Shown here: piece by piece, positions 21,190 through 31,682 of the stretch | Layout of the letters: every line of letters begins with the position of its first letter | Numbering within the stretch: the first letter of the stretch is position 1 | Origin: Aphrocallistes beatrix | Lineage: Eukaryota; Porifera; Hexactinellida; Sceptrulophora; Aphrocallistidae | Length of the DNA stretch: 64,000 bases | Direction: 5' to 3' | Assembly (NCBI GenBank): GCA_963281255.1 | Contig: OY725488.1 | Span: 5,045,925 to 5,109,924, forward strand | Notes under the pieces: generated by a model | Database searches by the model: none | The model's input: the letters and a program-made list of their open reading frames with translations, nothing else | Told to the model about the DNA's origin: nothing | Program-made: the position numbers and the translations under genes

Positions 21190-21813
21190 CTTGGGATAAG
21201 CAAACACTAGTTAAGTGTCGAAAATGCTTGTCCATAAAGAAAATTCATATATGCACAAAGTGTAACTCCGTGCAAAGTATTGTCGGTACATTAAATCGAA
21301 AATGGCTTAGTGATACAGTTGTATCGACTATACTACGTCAACGAGCAGCTTCTTCGATGTCCAATGTAATACCACTTCTTGGTTGTGGAAATATGTCGAT
21401 GAAGATCAAAGTTCTCAAGCGGAATGAAGCTAATGAAAATAATATTGTCACTCGAGTAGAAATTATACAACTTCAACGAAAACTTAACTTGATAAGTGTT
21501 CAATTACACACAATATGCCAATTTATGAAGCACAAATGCTTGCGTACACCAAACACTCAATATACCCAAATCCTGAAAAAGGAGAATGCAATTGATTTAT
21601 TTGAATCTGCGATCGTTGAACTAGAAGACAACAATGGCATTAAATCTCCTACCTTTTCATCATATATTGTAACAATATTGATTACCTCCTAAACGAGTTG
21701 AAGAAATTCGTGGAAAACCAAGTCAACTAAATCGTTAAAGTATTGATCATGGCCAGGGTTGGTTAAAAGTTGTCCTTAGCCCAATTCACGGTCTTCAGTT
21801 TGTCGGTAGTGTA

Positions 21814-22118
21814 AAGCCCACCATACACGATGCAACTTTGTTGCATGCAAATGTTGCATCGTGTATGGGAGTATTTTGCATGAAACAAAGTTGCATAGAA
21901 ATAGAACATGTTCTATTTTCATGCAACAGGTCGCATGCAACATTGTTGCTTGCAATACTCGACATACACGATGCAACTTTGTTGCATGCAAAATACTACC
22001 ATACACGATGCAACATTGTTGCATGCAACAATGTTGCATGAAATTTTAACATACACGATGCAACTTTGTTGCATGCAACATTTGCATGCAACAAAGTTGC
22101 ATCGTGTATGGTGGGCTT
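21814..22118. mobile_element. MITE of GATGCAAC palindromes, TA-flanked
   Basis: The ends AAGCCCACCATACACGATGC and its inverse are flanked by TA. The interior is a series of inverted and direct copies of ATACACGATGCAACTTTGTT and GCATGCAACA. It interrupts the decayed transposon gene in a clear coding context. Confidence 0.75.
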
Positions 22119-22799
22119 TAGATCAACCAAATGATGTACTAACTTGTGATTTAAAGGTTTTGTGTCAGATTCTAGGAATCAAATGTGGAAATGCTCGTTA
22201 GAAGTTTGGGAAGCTTCTTTACAAGAATTCAGAAAGGCTTATGTTGATATGCAACAAAGAATAGCACAAGCTATTACAGAATCTGATCGATTGAGGCAGA
22301 GTTTGAGCATTTGAAATTGGAACCAACAAAAGACACATCTATCAAAGCTCAGCAAATTATAATCCATAATTTAATACCAAGTACAAAGCTTCACATACTA
22401 CTTGACCATCTGGAGGAATTCCTACTAACTGTAAATGCTAATCGAGCAGATTCACAACCTCTGGGCCTTGGATATTTCGCAGAATCAGTACTTGAATAAT
22501 CTCATCGTTCGTTCAAGGAAGCTTTAGGTCGCTTCAATGGAGCAAACAAGGTCCTAAGAGCTGCCGTTGAATTAAACGCACAAAGTATAGAGTAATCGTA
22601 TACATAAGTAGAAAAAAAATAAAGATAATCTAATACTTCAATAATGTACACGTATCAATGATTATGTATTCATTCATTGAGTAATCTGTGGTCATATGTA
22701 CATATGTGTATTCACATCCATTTAACATTTCTTTGATCAATAGTAGATAAAAAGGAAATTTGAATTCTGAAAAAAATATTATGTCCGATACCATGGGTA

Positions 22800-23345
22800 T
22801 ACTATATATTACTTACTTTAAAGACTTGCGACGTTCGAATTAATAATACATAAAATAACGAATCAACGAGCAAACAATTCTGTTTTTATAGTAAATGCAA
22901 CATTAACTGGATATATACCAAATGAAATATAAGTATAATGGAATTTAAACAAATTCTAAAAAAAGGGGGAAATTATCATGTCCGACACCATGCGAATAGT
23001 TACTATTACTTGAAGTAAAACATATTAGAAGGTCTTAAATTAATATATTATAACTATTAATCATGATTGGTCTATACGATATGAAGAATTGTTTGCGTTT
23101 AAATATGCAAAATATGCTTGTGAAAGGCTTTGTGGACAAATTAGACAACTTTCTGCTGAGTATTGTGGAAAATCGAAAAGTCAAGTCCCTAATTCGGATG
23201 AATTTTGTACTTTAACAAATATATAGTTACCATGATATTAAACATCATTTAAGTCACATAATGGCTTTATTCTGGTTGACGAATTGTTTTAGAAAAAGAT
23301 GAAAGTATGATTTTTAGAGGTTTCTGAGCCCAGACGGAGGGCGAC
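22800..23345 (-). repeat. ~550-bp inner inverted arm, right
   Basis: Inverse copy of 19215-19765, ending at CCCAGACGGAGGGC. Together the arms enclose about 3 kb with the decayed gene. Confidence 0.85.
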
Positions 23346-23420
23346 ATAACCAGAGCAAATGATTTAAACGATCGATGAAATTTTTATTATGCGTACACCT
23401 ACATATATACTATCTAAAAA

Positions 23421-23732
23421 TTAACATAATTCAGTGGTGTCTCTCCAAAGGATTGAAACTTCATTTTTCAGGTAGTGCTTGGTAAAGAGAGCTAACATTT
23501 CACGGTCAAGTTCCGGTTTAGGTTGTGTTGGCTTGTGGAAAGAAGTTATCAGAGATTGCCATATTTCCTTTTGATGTTTCTCGGCAAAATTCTCGAATGG
23601 TTGGGCTCCTATTATATTCAATTTGCCTTTCCATGTGAAAGTAGCACCAATGGACTCTCCTGTGGTCTTTGTGAATGTGTCAAGAGCCTTTTGAAGATAC
23701 TGAAGAGCATTTTCCTTAGTAACTCGCGGCAT
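23421..23732 (-). CDS. Hypothetical protein, 103 aa
   Basis: Complete from ATG 23732 to a stop at 23421, without internal damage, in a region where most frames are broken. It looks soluble and helical (ENALQYLQKALDTFTKTTG..., EIWQSLITSFHKP, REMLALFTKHYLKNEV). It lies just outside the right inner arm and has no mirror copy, so it is likely cargo of the composite element. I recognise no family. An AT-rich leader precedes the ATG. Confidence 0.4.
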   Translation of the reverse strand: MPRVTKENALQYLQKALDTFTKTTGESIGATFTWKGKLNIIGAQPFENFAEKHQKEIWQSLITSFHKPTQPKPELDREMLALFTKHYLKNEVSILWRDTTELC

Positions 23733-24000
23733 TAATTAACCAAAAACAATCAAAGAGAAGGGGTACTGTGATCTGAGATACAACTAAATTACGAAGAGAA
23801 TAACCCCTAATTTATAGGACAATTAATTTAAACCTTGGGAGGTATACCAAACAACATTTTTCTACTTGGGAGGTACATCAACCATCATTTTTCAATTTGG
23901 GAGGCAGTTTATCAGATCAACAAGTCAGATCATGATCTAGGTACCACACTGGATCATTATCTAGGTACCACACTGGATCATGATCTGGGTACTATTTGTT

Positions 24001-24430
24001 AAATGGATTATTCACCTACCCATTATTATCTTTGGCTTTGAGTTTGATTTCAATCGGACAAGTTTCTAAAATATTGTGATGAAGAAATTGTCTAAGATAT
24101 TTTGTATTAGCATCTATGAAAACACAACCAAAAGTATTGAATTGGGATATCTTTGAACATTTATTTATGTTTTGCAAACGAAATTTAAATATGATTCTTA
24201 ATCATAGAATCCCCCCTGATTGTGAATATATCGCATCATTGATAATATTGAATTATCAAAAGTTTGTTCCCAACTATCATTTTTCCATAAAGAGAATAAA
24301 TAAAATTCCATAGGAAATGGCTTGCAAATGTGGCAGAATCCACAAGGACACTCCATTATATGTGACCTAATATTTTAGAAACTTGTCCGATTGAAATCAA
24401 ACTCAAAGCCAAAGATAATAATAGGTCGAT
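24001..24430. repeat. Small foldback in right arm
   Basis: TTGAGTTTGATTTCAATCGG (about 24040) is mirrored by CCGATTGAAATCAAACTC (about 24390). The loop holds a 65-codon AT-rich frame (24116-24313) without recognisable motifs. Confidence 0.55.
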
Positions 24431-24523
24431 CAATAATCCTAGGAATTTTCAACACAATCAAATGGAAGCAACTACTTCAGGCTCAAAACTTATCGAGTGA
24501 CCCTCGTGTACAGTAGTTGGAGC

Positions 24524-24668
24524 CAGAGGCGTAGCCAGCCCAATTTTTAGGGTGCGGCAATTCCGTGAGAGGGTTGCGGCACCCAATGCTAATTTGTGAA
24601 ATTTTAGTGGGCACAGCCTTTGAGGTTGCGGCCTAGGCCCCATGTGCCGCACCCTGGTTACGCCTCTG
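24524..24668. mobile_element. hAT MITE, 145 bp
   Basis: The ends CAGAGGCGTAGCCAG and, inverted, CAGAGGCGTAACCAGGG are flanked by the perfect 8-bp duplication GTTGGAGC (24516-24523 and 24669-24676). Confidence 0.88.
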
Positions 24669-24863
24669 GTTGGAGCTGGGCTGAGATAAATGAACATAAT
24701 ATCCGCAAATATATGCAAGTACACCATGAATTTAGATAACTGTACCTACTAAGTTAGAGTATGACTGGTAAAACATAGTTCCGCTTTCTGAAGAAGCCAT
24801 TGAGAACTGAGAGAACAAATTATGAATGGATGGATAAATCATTTACTTTCATGAGCTTCTTGT

Positions 24864-25034
24864 CAGGGGCGGCGCTAGCGGGGTACGACAGGGTGGGCAT
24901 CAGCGAGGCATCGAATCAGACTGGGTGGGCAAATAAAAACTCATCAAAGTTTCCACTTTTTATATTAGACACCATAAGAAAATCTAAGGATGAGCATCAG
25001 GATTGGCGGGTGCCCACCACTAAGTCCGCCACTG
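24864..25034. mobile_element. hAT-like MITE, 171 bp
   Basis: The ends CAGGGGCGGCGCTAGCG and, inverted, CAGTGGCGGACTTAG resemble other hAT ends here. I see no clear target duplication; the right side abuts the terminal array. Confidence 0.55.
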
Positions 25035-25290
25035 CTGTAATACCTTTTAGTGTAATACCTTTTTTTTTAGCTGTAATACCTTTTAGTGTAATACATTTTT
25101 TTAGCTGTAATACCTTTTAGTGTAATACATTTTTTTAGCTGTAATATCTTTTAGTGTAATACCTTTTTTTAGCTGTAATATCTTTTAGTGTAATACCTTT
25201 TTTTAGCTGTAATATCTTTTAGTGTAATACCTTTTTTTAGCTGTAATACCTTTTAGTGTAATACCTTTTTTTAGCTGTAATACCTTTTAA
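25035..25290. repeat. Right terminal array, AGCTGTAATACCTTTTAGTG
   Basis: About 14 alternating half-units TAGCTGTAATACCTTTTAG and TGTAATACCTTTTTTT, inverse to the left end at 18350-18460. Confidence 0.85.
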
Positions 25291-25555
25291 GCGAAGCAAA
25301 GTCTATCTAAAGCTAAGTCAAGCCTATCTCAAACTAAGTCAAGTCTGTCTCAAGCTAAGTCAAGTCTATCCTCAAGTTAAGTCAAGTCTGTCTCTCAAGT
25401 TAAGTCAAGCCTATCTCAAGCTAAGTCAAGTCTGTCTCTCAAACTAAGTCAAGTCTGTCTCAAGCTAAGTCAAGTCTATCCTCAAGCTAAGTCAAGCCTA
25501 TCTCAAGCTAAGTCTAGTCTGTCTCTCCAGCTAAGTCAAGTCATAGTCTGTCATC
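25291..25555. repeat. CTAAGTCAAGTCTGTCTC minisatellite, copy 1
   Basis: Units of 22-25 bp (TCAAGCTAAGTCAAGTCTGTC) in direct orientation, about eleven copies. The same array recurs at 27150-27390. Confidence 0.85.
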
Positions 25556-26485
25556 AAGAAGTGAAGTCCGACTCATTAGTACTTCTCGAAATCCAATGTT
25601 TATTTTGTATTTATGAGCTTAATATTTATATTATGTCATATTTGTTTTCTCCGGGATAAAAATAATTACCAAGATCAAATATGTCTTGACAATTAATGGT
25701 CATATATGAGTGGGGTCACTTAAAATGCTTAATTAATCACATATAACGTATAAAGGATGAATGTAAATTTGAATATACTAAGCAATCCCTGGTCCAAAAA
25801 AAAATAGTGACTGCCATTGCCTTATGTATAGAATGCTATGCTATTACTTATTTATAATACCTCACTTGACAACACTAATTGCATAAATCATTATTTGACG
25901 AGATGCCTTGTCACGCGCGCCTGACTCTACTTCCAATTACAGAGGAGTAGAACACCGCAGTTTTTCAATTTCCCAAAGATGCTCTTCGTGAAAATGTTAT
26001 CGAGCCATTCCAAGATGTGTGAATAATACCAGAACAACAAGATTCCAAGGGTGAGTGATTTCTTAAGTAATGTAATTAATTATTCAAGAATCATGACTAT
26101 ACATACTCAAGTTGAGTAGAAACAATTGACTGAATTTAAAAGACTAAGAAGAAGTGCTTGCCTTCCCAAAATTTTGTGAATGCAATCCTCGTTACGACAA
26201 AAACGTGGGCATTAGTACCTTTTTTTTAATTCGGATAAGTGCAATTTATCTAAGCGTGTTCCAAATTAACATCGAAAGCCTTCTGGTTGTCAGCTTGGAA
26301 AGACGAAATGTAATTTTGGCCCTTAAGATTTTCCATTAGTCAACTTCAGCCGAACTGTTAGCTTATATCATGGAAAAGAACATTGTAGACAAGAACCAAA
26401 CTGTTGAGTTCTTGAAATTCATCAATGATGTTTAGAAAATGTTCAATGTGAATTAGGTAGGGAAGAATAGTCGTTTAACGACGAT
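25556..26485. other. Non-repeat stretch, no convincing gene
   Basis: Contains short frames near 25940-26020 (NTAVFQFPKDALRENVIEP) followed by a possible splice donor (GGGTGAGT at about 26049) and a 61-codon frame at 26154. They might be fossil exons, but there is no support beyond this. GACTGCCATTGCCTTA at about 25810 recurs at 28117. Confidence 0.3.
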
Positions 26486-26819
26486 CATAGGCGTAACTAT
26501 TTTGATTTTTTCATGGTTAGCTGGAGTGGCGAGATTTGTAAACATATATCAAACTAATGTGGCATGCCACCCCAAGTCAATATAACATTTAGGTCAGCGC
26601 TGTCCAACAGGCGGCCCGCGGCCTTGCTTTGTGCGGCCCGCGTTGCGTCCAAATGCCTCTATCCATGCCCATCCCGAGTGCACGCCCCTGTATTGCGGCC
26701 CGCCACTAAATGGAATGAAGTAGTTGCGGCCCGAAGTAAATATAGTTGGACAGCCCTGATTTAGGTCATGGGTGACACGCTACCCCTGTAACCCTGTCAC
26801 CCCTGGAGTTACGCCTATG
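26486..26819. mobile_element. hAT MITE containing a second hAT MITE
   Basis: The ends CATAGGCGTAACTATTTTG and, inverted, CATAGGCGTAACTCCAGG are flanked by the perfect duplication ACGACGAT (26478-26485 and 26820-26827). Confidence 0.88.
26595..26758. mobile_element. Nested hAT MITE with GCGGCCCGC
   Basis: The ends CAGCGCTGTCCAAC and, inverted, CAGGGCTGTCCAAC are flanked by ATTTAGGT on both sides (26587-26594 and 26759-26766). GCGGCCCGC subterminal motifs are typical of this hAT type. Confidence 0.9.
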
Positions 26820-26827
26820 ACGACGAT

Positions 26828-27149
26828 GTATCTGCACCCTCAGCAGAAATTTATTCTGGCTCTTCCCGTACTAATATTATTCATTTGGCATGTGCTACTA
26901 TGGAACTAGAACATTGTACACTTCTAATAAACTTAAGACCTATATATAATGCACTAGTATTGAAACAAGAGAATAGTAAACTTGCTAAATTCAAGAACTA
27001 ATTTAATATATTCTTTGTTTATTTAGTCCACTTCACAGGCTGTAGAAGTCCAGAATGTGTAACTATATCCTATTGAAAGGCCGGAGTGTGATTGTTCCTT
27101 ATTATTATTTGTAGAAGTATATTGTTCCCTTATGATGCCTCAAGGCCTA
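26828..27149. other. No recognisable feature
   Basis: Short AT-rich frames only. Nothing seen. Confidence 0.5.
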
Positions 27150-27390
27150 GGTCTCAAGCTAAGTCAAGTCTGTCTCTCAAACTAAGTCAAGTCTGTCTCT
27201 CAAGCTAAGTCAAGTCTATCCCTCAAGCCAAGTCAAGTGTGTCCCTCAAACTAAGTCAAGTCTGTCCCTCAAGCTAAGTCAAGTCTGTCCCTCAAGCTAA
27301 GTCAAGTCTGTCCCTCAAACTAAGTCAAGTCTGTCCCTCAAGCTAAGTCAAGTCTGTCCCTCAAGATAAGTCAAGTCTGTCTCTCAAGTC
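27150..27390. repeat. CTAAGTCAAGTCTGTCTC minisatellite, copy 2
   Basis: About ten direct units of TCAAGCTAAGTCAAGTCTGTC, more uniform than copy 1 (CCCTC/CTCTC variants). Confidence 0.85.
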
Positions 27391-27556
27391 TCAATATTGT
27401 GATTAACTATTCTTTTAATATTTTGTATGTATTAAGTATTAATTATTCGACTGTGTTAATTAAAAAACAAATAATATATCTCATTTCAATTGTTCTGGCT
27501 TAATAGTTAGTTTGTCAGGGTGGGTGAATGCCTAAATTAATTGTAAAATTGAAATA

Positions 27557-28048
27557 CACTCGAACCTCTCTTATCCGGGCAGTGCCGGACCGGAGGGTGC
27601 CCGGATAACAGAATTTGCCCGGATATCGGAGGTCCGGATAAGAGAGGTGCCTGTAACTCAGAAATCAACTTGAATGGCAGTTTATAGTGTTAAAACTGTC
27701 AATTTGTATAATGGGTGAGTTTAAACAATATCTAGTGCCCGGAACTTAGAGGTTATCAAAATTTGAGTTCCTGATAAGAGAGGTGATTGTAAAATAGATA
27801 TTCTATAAAGGAAAAGAAACTATTCCATTGCGATTGATTAATATATTTTAAGCAGTATTACCCCCTGGATATATTAGATGTCGCAATTATCTTCCAAATT
27901 CATTATCAAAGTTCATTAAATAATATTACATGATAATGATTGCTGGAATTGTGGTTAATAATTGACTTGAAAATAGGACAATGCTTTGACTAAATGTCGA
28001 AAGGGCTGCCCGGTTGAGAGAGGTGTCCGGATAAGAGAGGTTCGAGTG
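27557..28048. mobile_element. pogo-like MITE CACTCGAACCTCTCTTATCC
   Basis: The terminal repeats CACTCGAACCTCTCTTATCC and inverse are flanked by TA. A near-identical copy in the opposite orientation is at 47304-47812. No coding capacity. Confidence 0.85.
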
Positions 28049-28392
28049 TATCTAAAATATCAAAATTTTTGGTTTTGAAGTATTTAACCAATCTATAGTA
28101 CTAATTTTTTGGGGACTGCCATTGCCTTAATAGAATGCTATGCTTTCATTTATTGACATGGGCTTTTTCGGGGCGTAAGCATTTTTTATTAACTGTACTC
28201 CCAAAGAGCTTTTGTTGTTTTGGCGAATTTCAACAGGCCATTTTGCCAAGAATGACCTTTTGAGTGGGGGCATCCTCCTCGAATTATTCATTATTATATG
28301 TATTATATTTATATGATAAATATCGATCTAATTTTAATATTGTAGAGAAGCAATACAGTGTTAATTTACTTACTGATTTGCTTAGATTATAC

Positions 28393-29884
28393 ATGTTCAC
28401 TGTTTTAATTTTCTCTCTCGTTTCTCTTTCCTACCCACCTGTGAGTTCAGATGGAATTCACTATCCTGGTTCAATTTCCCCTCTCACCCTCGACTGCATT
28501 TCAAACGACTCACAATTATACGGTGTTCCTTGTGAAGTAAATGCTAGCGGAAATACTCACCTCTCTATTAGTTTTACAGTTAATCATGTCCGGAACAAGG
28601 ATTTTGGTAGGTTCAGAGCGCATCCCCTCTTGATTTCATGTCTCCAGAATATAACTTCCAGTTTATCAATTCAGCTGCACATCTTACAATTCTATTTGGC
28701 TGAAGAAGAGGAACTCGTTGTTCTTACTAATGATACCTTTTTAAATGGACAATTAAAGTACTATCATATGGCTGGACTAGCAGTTTCATTTAATATACCC
28801 AATGGTTCGATTGAGAACTTTTTTACTCATCTTATTCTCCTCTGTTGGAACAGCATTTCCAACACACAGTACTCTGTAGGCATTGTAAACTTAAATCAAT
28901 CGAGACTCGACCTATTGCTTACAAATCAGACACTTTTCTACCCAAATGATATAGGAGATATTTTCTTTGCTCTTCTTAACTCATATCTTATTCCTTCTTC
29001 TTGGCCAAAATGTTCCAAAGACACATTTGCCGAACATTCTTCTTATCCCGATAATATTACGATGCCAGAGCTGGTGGTTGGGGCTATCACTTCTCATATA
29101 AGCAGGAACTCTCTAGAGTTCCTCTCTCTTAAGCAGTACCCTGCTACTAATATTATTTTTTCAGGCTGTGATTCTTCAATTACTGGTGCCTCAGCACACG
29201 CTCGCTGTTCATCTCGTGTAATGTCCTTTAGAATGTACCGCATGCTTCAAGTGCTAAATGCTATAGTTTTTACATTCAAATCAACGACACTCAAAGTAGT
29301 TCGAAGCTGGTCAAATGATCCACTCAACATTTCCCAATCTGCTTGTTTCTCTTTTCTTAATACTTCCCTATATTCGGAAGGCCGAGCTATGTTGCTAGAA
29401 GCTGTTGGCAACTTAAGTCAGTCACACTTAGCAGGTTTGGCCAGATGCTCTGGGTTTGACTTTGTGTACTATGGATGTGGACATGTACTTGTAGCGGTAC
29501 GCGATCAACGAAGTACTATTCCACTCACTCTTGTTTTTCCTAGGTCCATACTTCTTCCCGTTAATATTAAAGAACCCGCTTCTTCTCATTACAACACCAC
29601 TCCATTGGGCGTCTCTCATTCGCCTCTGTTCGATTCATCCGGAATCCGAGATAGAAAGCTGTCTGATGGATTTAAAGTATGTCGAATAGCTGGTTCAGAT
29701 CGATATTTTAGAATTCATCCTGTGCTTGTAGGCTGTTTGCAGTTATTGGAGGATAATCTAAATTGTTATTTTAAAAATTCTTCTCGTATATTTAATTATA
29801 CTTACTTGAGAGAGCAAATCTCTGCTGGAGATATATGGAACTTAAAGACTGGATTGGCTGTTAAAATCAATTTAACTTATCAAG
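28393..29884 (+). CDS. Hedgehog-N-like tandem-repeat secreted protein, exon 1
   Basis: Encodes residues 1-497 and the first base of codon 498. I start at ATG 28393 because it opens a good signal peptide (MFTVLIFSLVSLSYPPVSS); the open frame extends upstream without an ATG. Many N-x-S/T sites and cysteines fit a secreted protein. Repeat 1 (about 70-180): RFRAHPLLISCLQ...MAGLAVSFNI...LILLC. Repeat 2 (about 270-370) is closest to the Hedgehog signalling domain: YRMLQVLNAI, LKVVRSWSND, LYSEGRAMLLEA, LAGLARCSGFDFVYYGCGHV. Repeat 3 starts at 438 (YFRIHPVLVGCLQ...TGLAVKINL) and runs across the intron. The zinc ligands known in Hedgehog are largely replaced. The donor is CAAG|GTAGGC. Family assignment comes from my own motif alignment, not a search. 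Confidence 0.7.
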
Positions 29885-29939
29885 GTAGGCCCTAAATAAT
29901 ATGTACTACTACGTACTACAGTAGTCTACAACAACTACT

Positions 29940-30069
29940 ACTATATTTCTTGTGTGGTCTGTCGATTTCGAATTCTGGTACATATCTAACGGGGATACCG
30001 ACCATTTCAAAGGACAATTCAATACTGATAATTCATGCACTGCCAATTTGATACAAAACAATTCGATAC
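29940..30069. other. Intron start, no feature
   Basis: Only intronic AT-rich sequence between the donor and the first Helitron. Nothing seen. Confidence 0.5.
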
Positions 30070-30388
30070 ATGACTAGAGTATATATCATCTGTGAGATGT
30101 ATTAATATACACATTTTATTAAAATTTCTATCACCTAAAATGGCTGAGTTGGTCGAAAAACTTTCTAATTAATTTCTAATTATAGAAAAGGTGACAATGA
30201 CATCATAATTCCATGATGAGTTGACATTTTCATCTAAGGTCAGAACTTAGTGGAGCCATAACCAAAAGACTCCACATGCCAAAAATCAGCTTTCTGTGCC
30301 TGGCAGTTTCTTCAAATCGTTACAAAGAGATATACATATATATACACAAACAAACAAACACACAGTAATCGAGTTTTAATAGTAAGGC
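30070..30388 (-). mobile_element. Helitron-type element, 5' half, head-to-head pair
   Basis: On the - strand it begins TCC/CCTTACTATTAAAACTCG at 30388 and contains the family body. It abuts another copy in the opposite direction (30389-30880). Confidence 0.7.
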
Positions 30389-30911
30389 TATCTCTCTGTA
30401 ACGAATTGATTGAAGCAAATCCCAGGAACAGAAGGCTGATCTTCGGCATGTGGGAGTTTTTGGCTATTGCTTCATTAAGTTCTGACCTCAGACGAAAATG
30501 CCGACTCATCATGGAATTATGATGTCATCATTGTCACCTTTTTTATAATTAGAAATTTCAGTTTTTCAACCATAACTGAGCCATTTTAAGTGATAATTTT
30601 AATTAAATGTGTATATTAATACATCTCACATTGATAAAATATCATCAAAAATGATGACTCATCACTCTGTTATGACGTCACTATTACGCATCAAAAATTG
30701 AAAATTCGATGTGATTTTTCGAGTGACATTGATTATAATAGTAAGGCCAACGTATTTAGAGATGTTATCTACCATATAATTAATCAATATGAGCCTAGGT
30801 GCCCAAAGGCCGCTTCTGGGGTACACAAAGTCTCCGCCAGCCCCGCAGCGCAAGCACGCTAAGCGCGCTTGCACATATATATGAACATTCTTCGAGTTTT
30901 AATTCTAAGGA
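30389..30911 (+). mobile_element. Helitron-type element, near full length
   Basis: Runs from TCTGTAACGAATTGATTGAA through the whole family body to CGCAGCGCAAGCACGC and GCGCGCTTG-like ends, then an AT run and an inverted 5' end (TTCGAGTTTTAATTCTAAGG). The two head-to-head copies form an ~800-bp inverted repeat. Confidence 0.7.
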
Positions 30912-31297
30912 TTATCACAAAGTGAAATATAATCTACAAAAAGTGGGACGCGGGAAATTTCACAAAATTTGTGCTAAAAGCGGAGCATTTGGCAATTATT
31001 GAATGTGGTGATAACTTTCCATTGTTGCTATATCATTTCTATGGATAAAAAGTGGTCCGAATACATTCTCTCATTAGCAACCCCCTTTCTATCAGTTCCT
31101 ACAAGTTGACCTCTTGAAGTACAGTCTATATTGTGAGATGTTTAGTGAATTATTTGGGTAGATCAAGTTACAACTACTTTCATTATTTTAAAATTTATTC
31201 TAGAAATATTTTATTCTGTTCAGCCCCAGCATTCTTTTACTAGCAAATCAGATAATTAACTTTGATTATTTCAGTATCATATACAAGGCTAATAATA
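30912..31297. other. Intronic stretch without feature
   Basis: AT-rich. Nothing recognised. Confidence 0.5.
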
Positions 31298-31485
31298 CAG
31301 TCTACTCCGCTTAATAGGGTCACATCGGTAAGAAGACATTTTGCCCCGATTAAGCGGAGAACCCTATTAACCGAAAATATTTTGTATTAGCTTCTATGTG
31401 TGAGAGCTATCCCGCTCCTCTCAAAAGTGGCCTGATTAAGCGGTTGACCCGATTAAACAGTGACCCTATTAAGCGGAGTAGACTG
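31298..31485. mobile_element. pogo-like MITE CAGTCTACTCCGCTTAATAG
   Basis: The terminal repeats CAGTCTACTCCGCTTAATAG and inverse are TA-flanked. 188 bp, with internal copies of CCGATTAAGCGG. Confidence 0.88.
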
Positions 31486-31682
31486 TAGTTATAATGAGCA
31501 ACTTACTTAACACAGCTACAGGAGCGTAGCTCAGCACCGCATGTCGCACATTATACCATAATCACTCTTGCTCTTAATACACACGTATTATATGTTGATT
31601 TCCGTTTTACCATAGCCATTTTAAAGAGGTGCTAAAGTTAATACAGAACCATTAGTTGCTAGTTTACCTGTCATATATACTA

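Larger units (their letters stand above)
20121..22590 (+). pseudogene. Decayed cysteine-rich transposon protein
   Basis: Open blocks on + read through two later insertions. 20140-20330 has a C-x2-C (ENVCRLCSLK) and, about 47 residues on, YCANHVYLLF. 20410-20530 has DNCIVCK. After the hAT MITE the frame continues in KCRKCLSIKKIHICTKC, a second finger-like cluster. 21740-21790 reads DHGQGWLKVVL, and after the second MITE LTCDLKVLCQILGIKCGNAR. The end (22311-22600) reads KLHILLDHLEEFL...ESVLE..HRSFKEALGRF. These blocks resemble proteins encoded by animal DNA transposons that I cannot name. Several stops and frameshifts break it. Confidence 0.5.
18344..25290. mobile_element. Composite long-inverted-repeat element, ~6.9 kb
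   Basis: The outer ends are opposed arrays of AAAAGGTATTACAGCT (18350-18460 left; 25035-25290 right). Inside them, AGATCATGATCC arrays and a GAGCCTGGAGTAGTTGCTTCC block (18640-18960) are mirrored at 23925-24000 and 24430-24790. Arms of about 550 bp (19215-19765 and 22800-23345) are mirrored again. Cargo: a 44-codon frame, a decayed multi-Cys transposon gene and a 103-codon frame. Several MITEs have inserted later. It may be one large DNA transposon or two nested ones. No polymerase or integrase is seen. Confidence 0.6.

Noticed and set aside
18344-25290. Polinton/Maverick or virus-like element
   Set aside because: The long inverted repeats and cargo suggested it, but I find no DNA polymerase B, packaging ATPase, capsid or retroviral-type integrase, and the size is far below normal.
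28393-29884. Viral envelope-like glycoprotein
   Set aside because: The signal peptide and many glycosylation sites suggested it, but there is no fusion peptide or membrane anchor, the internal repeats resemble Hedgehog-N, and the coding text continues across introns in phase.
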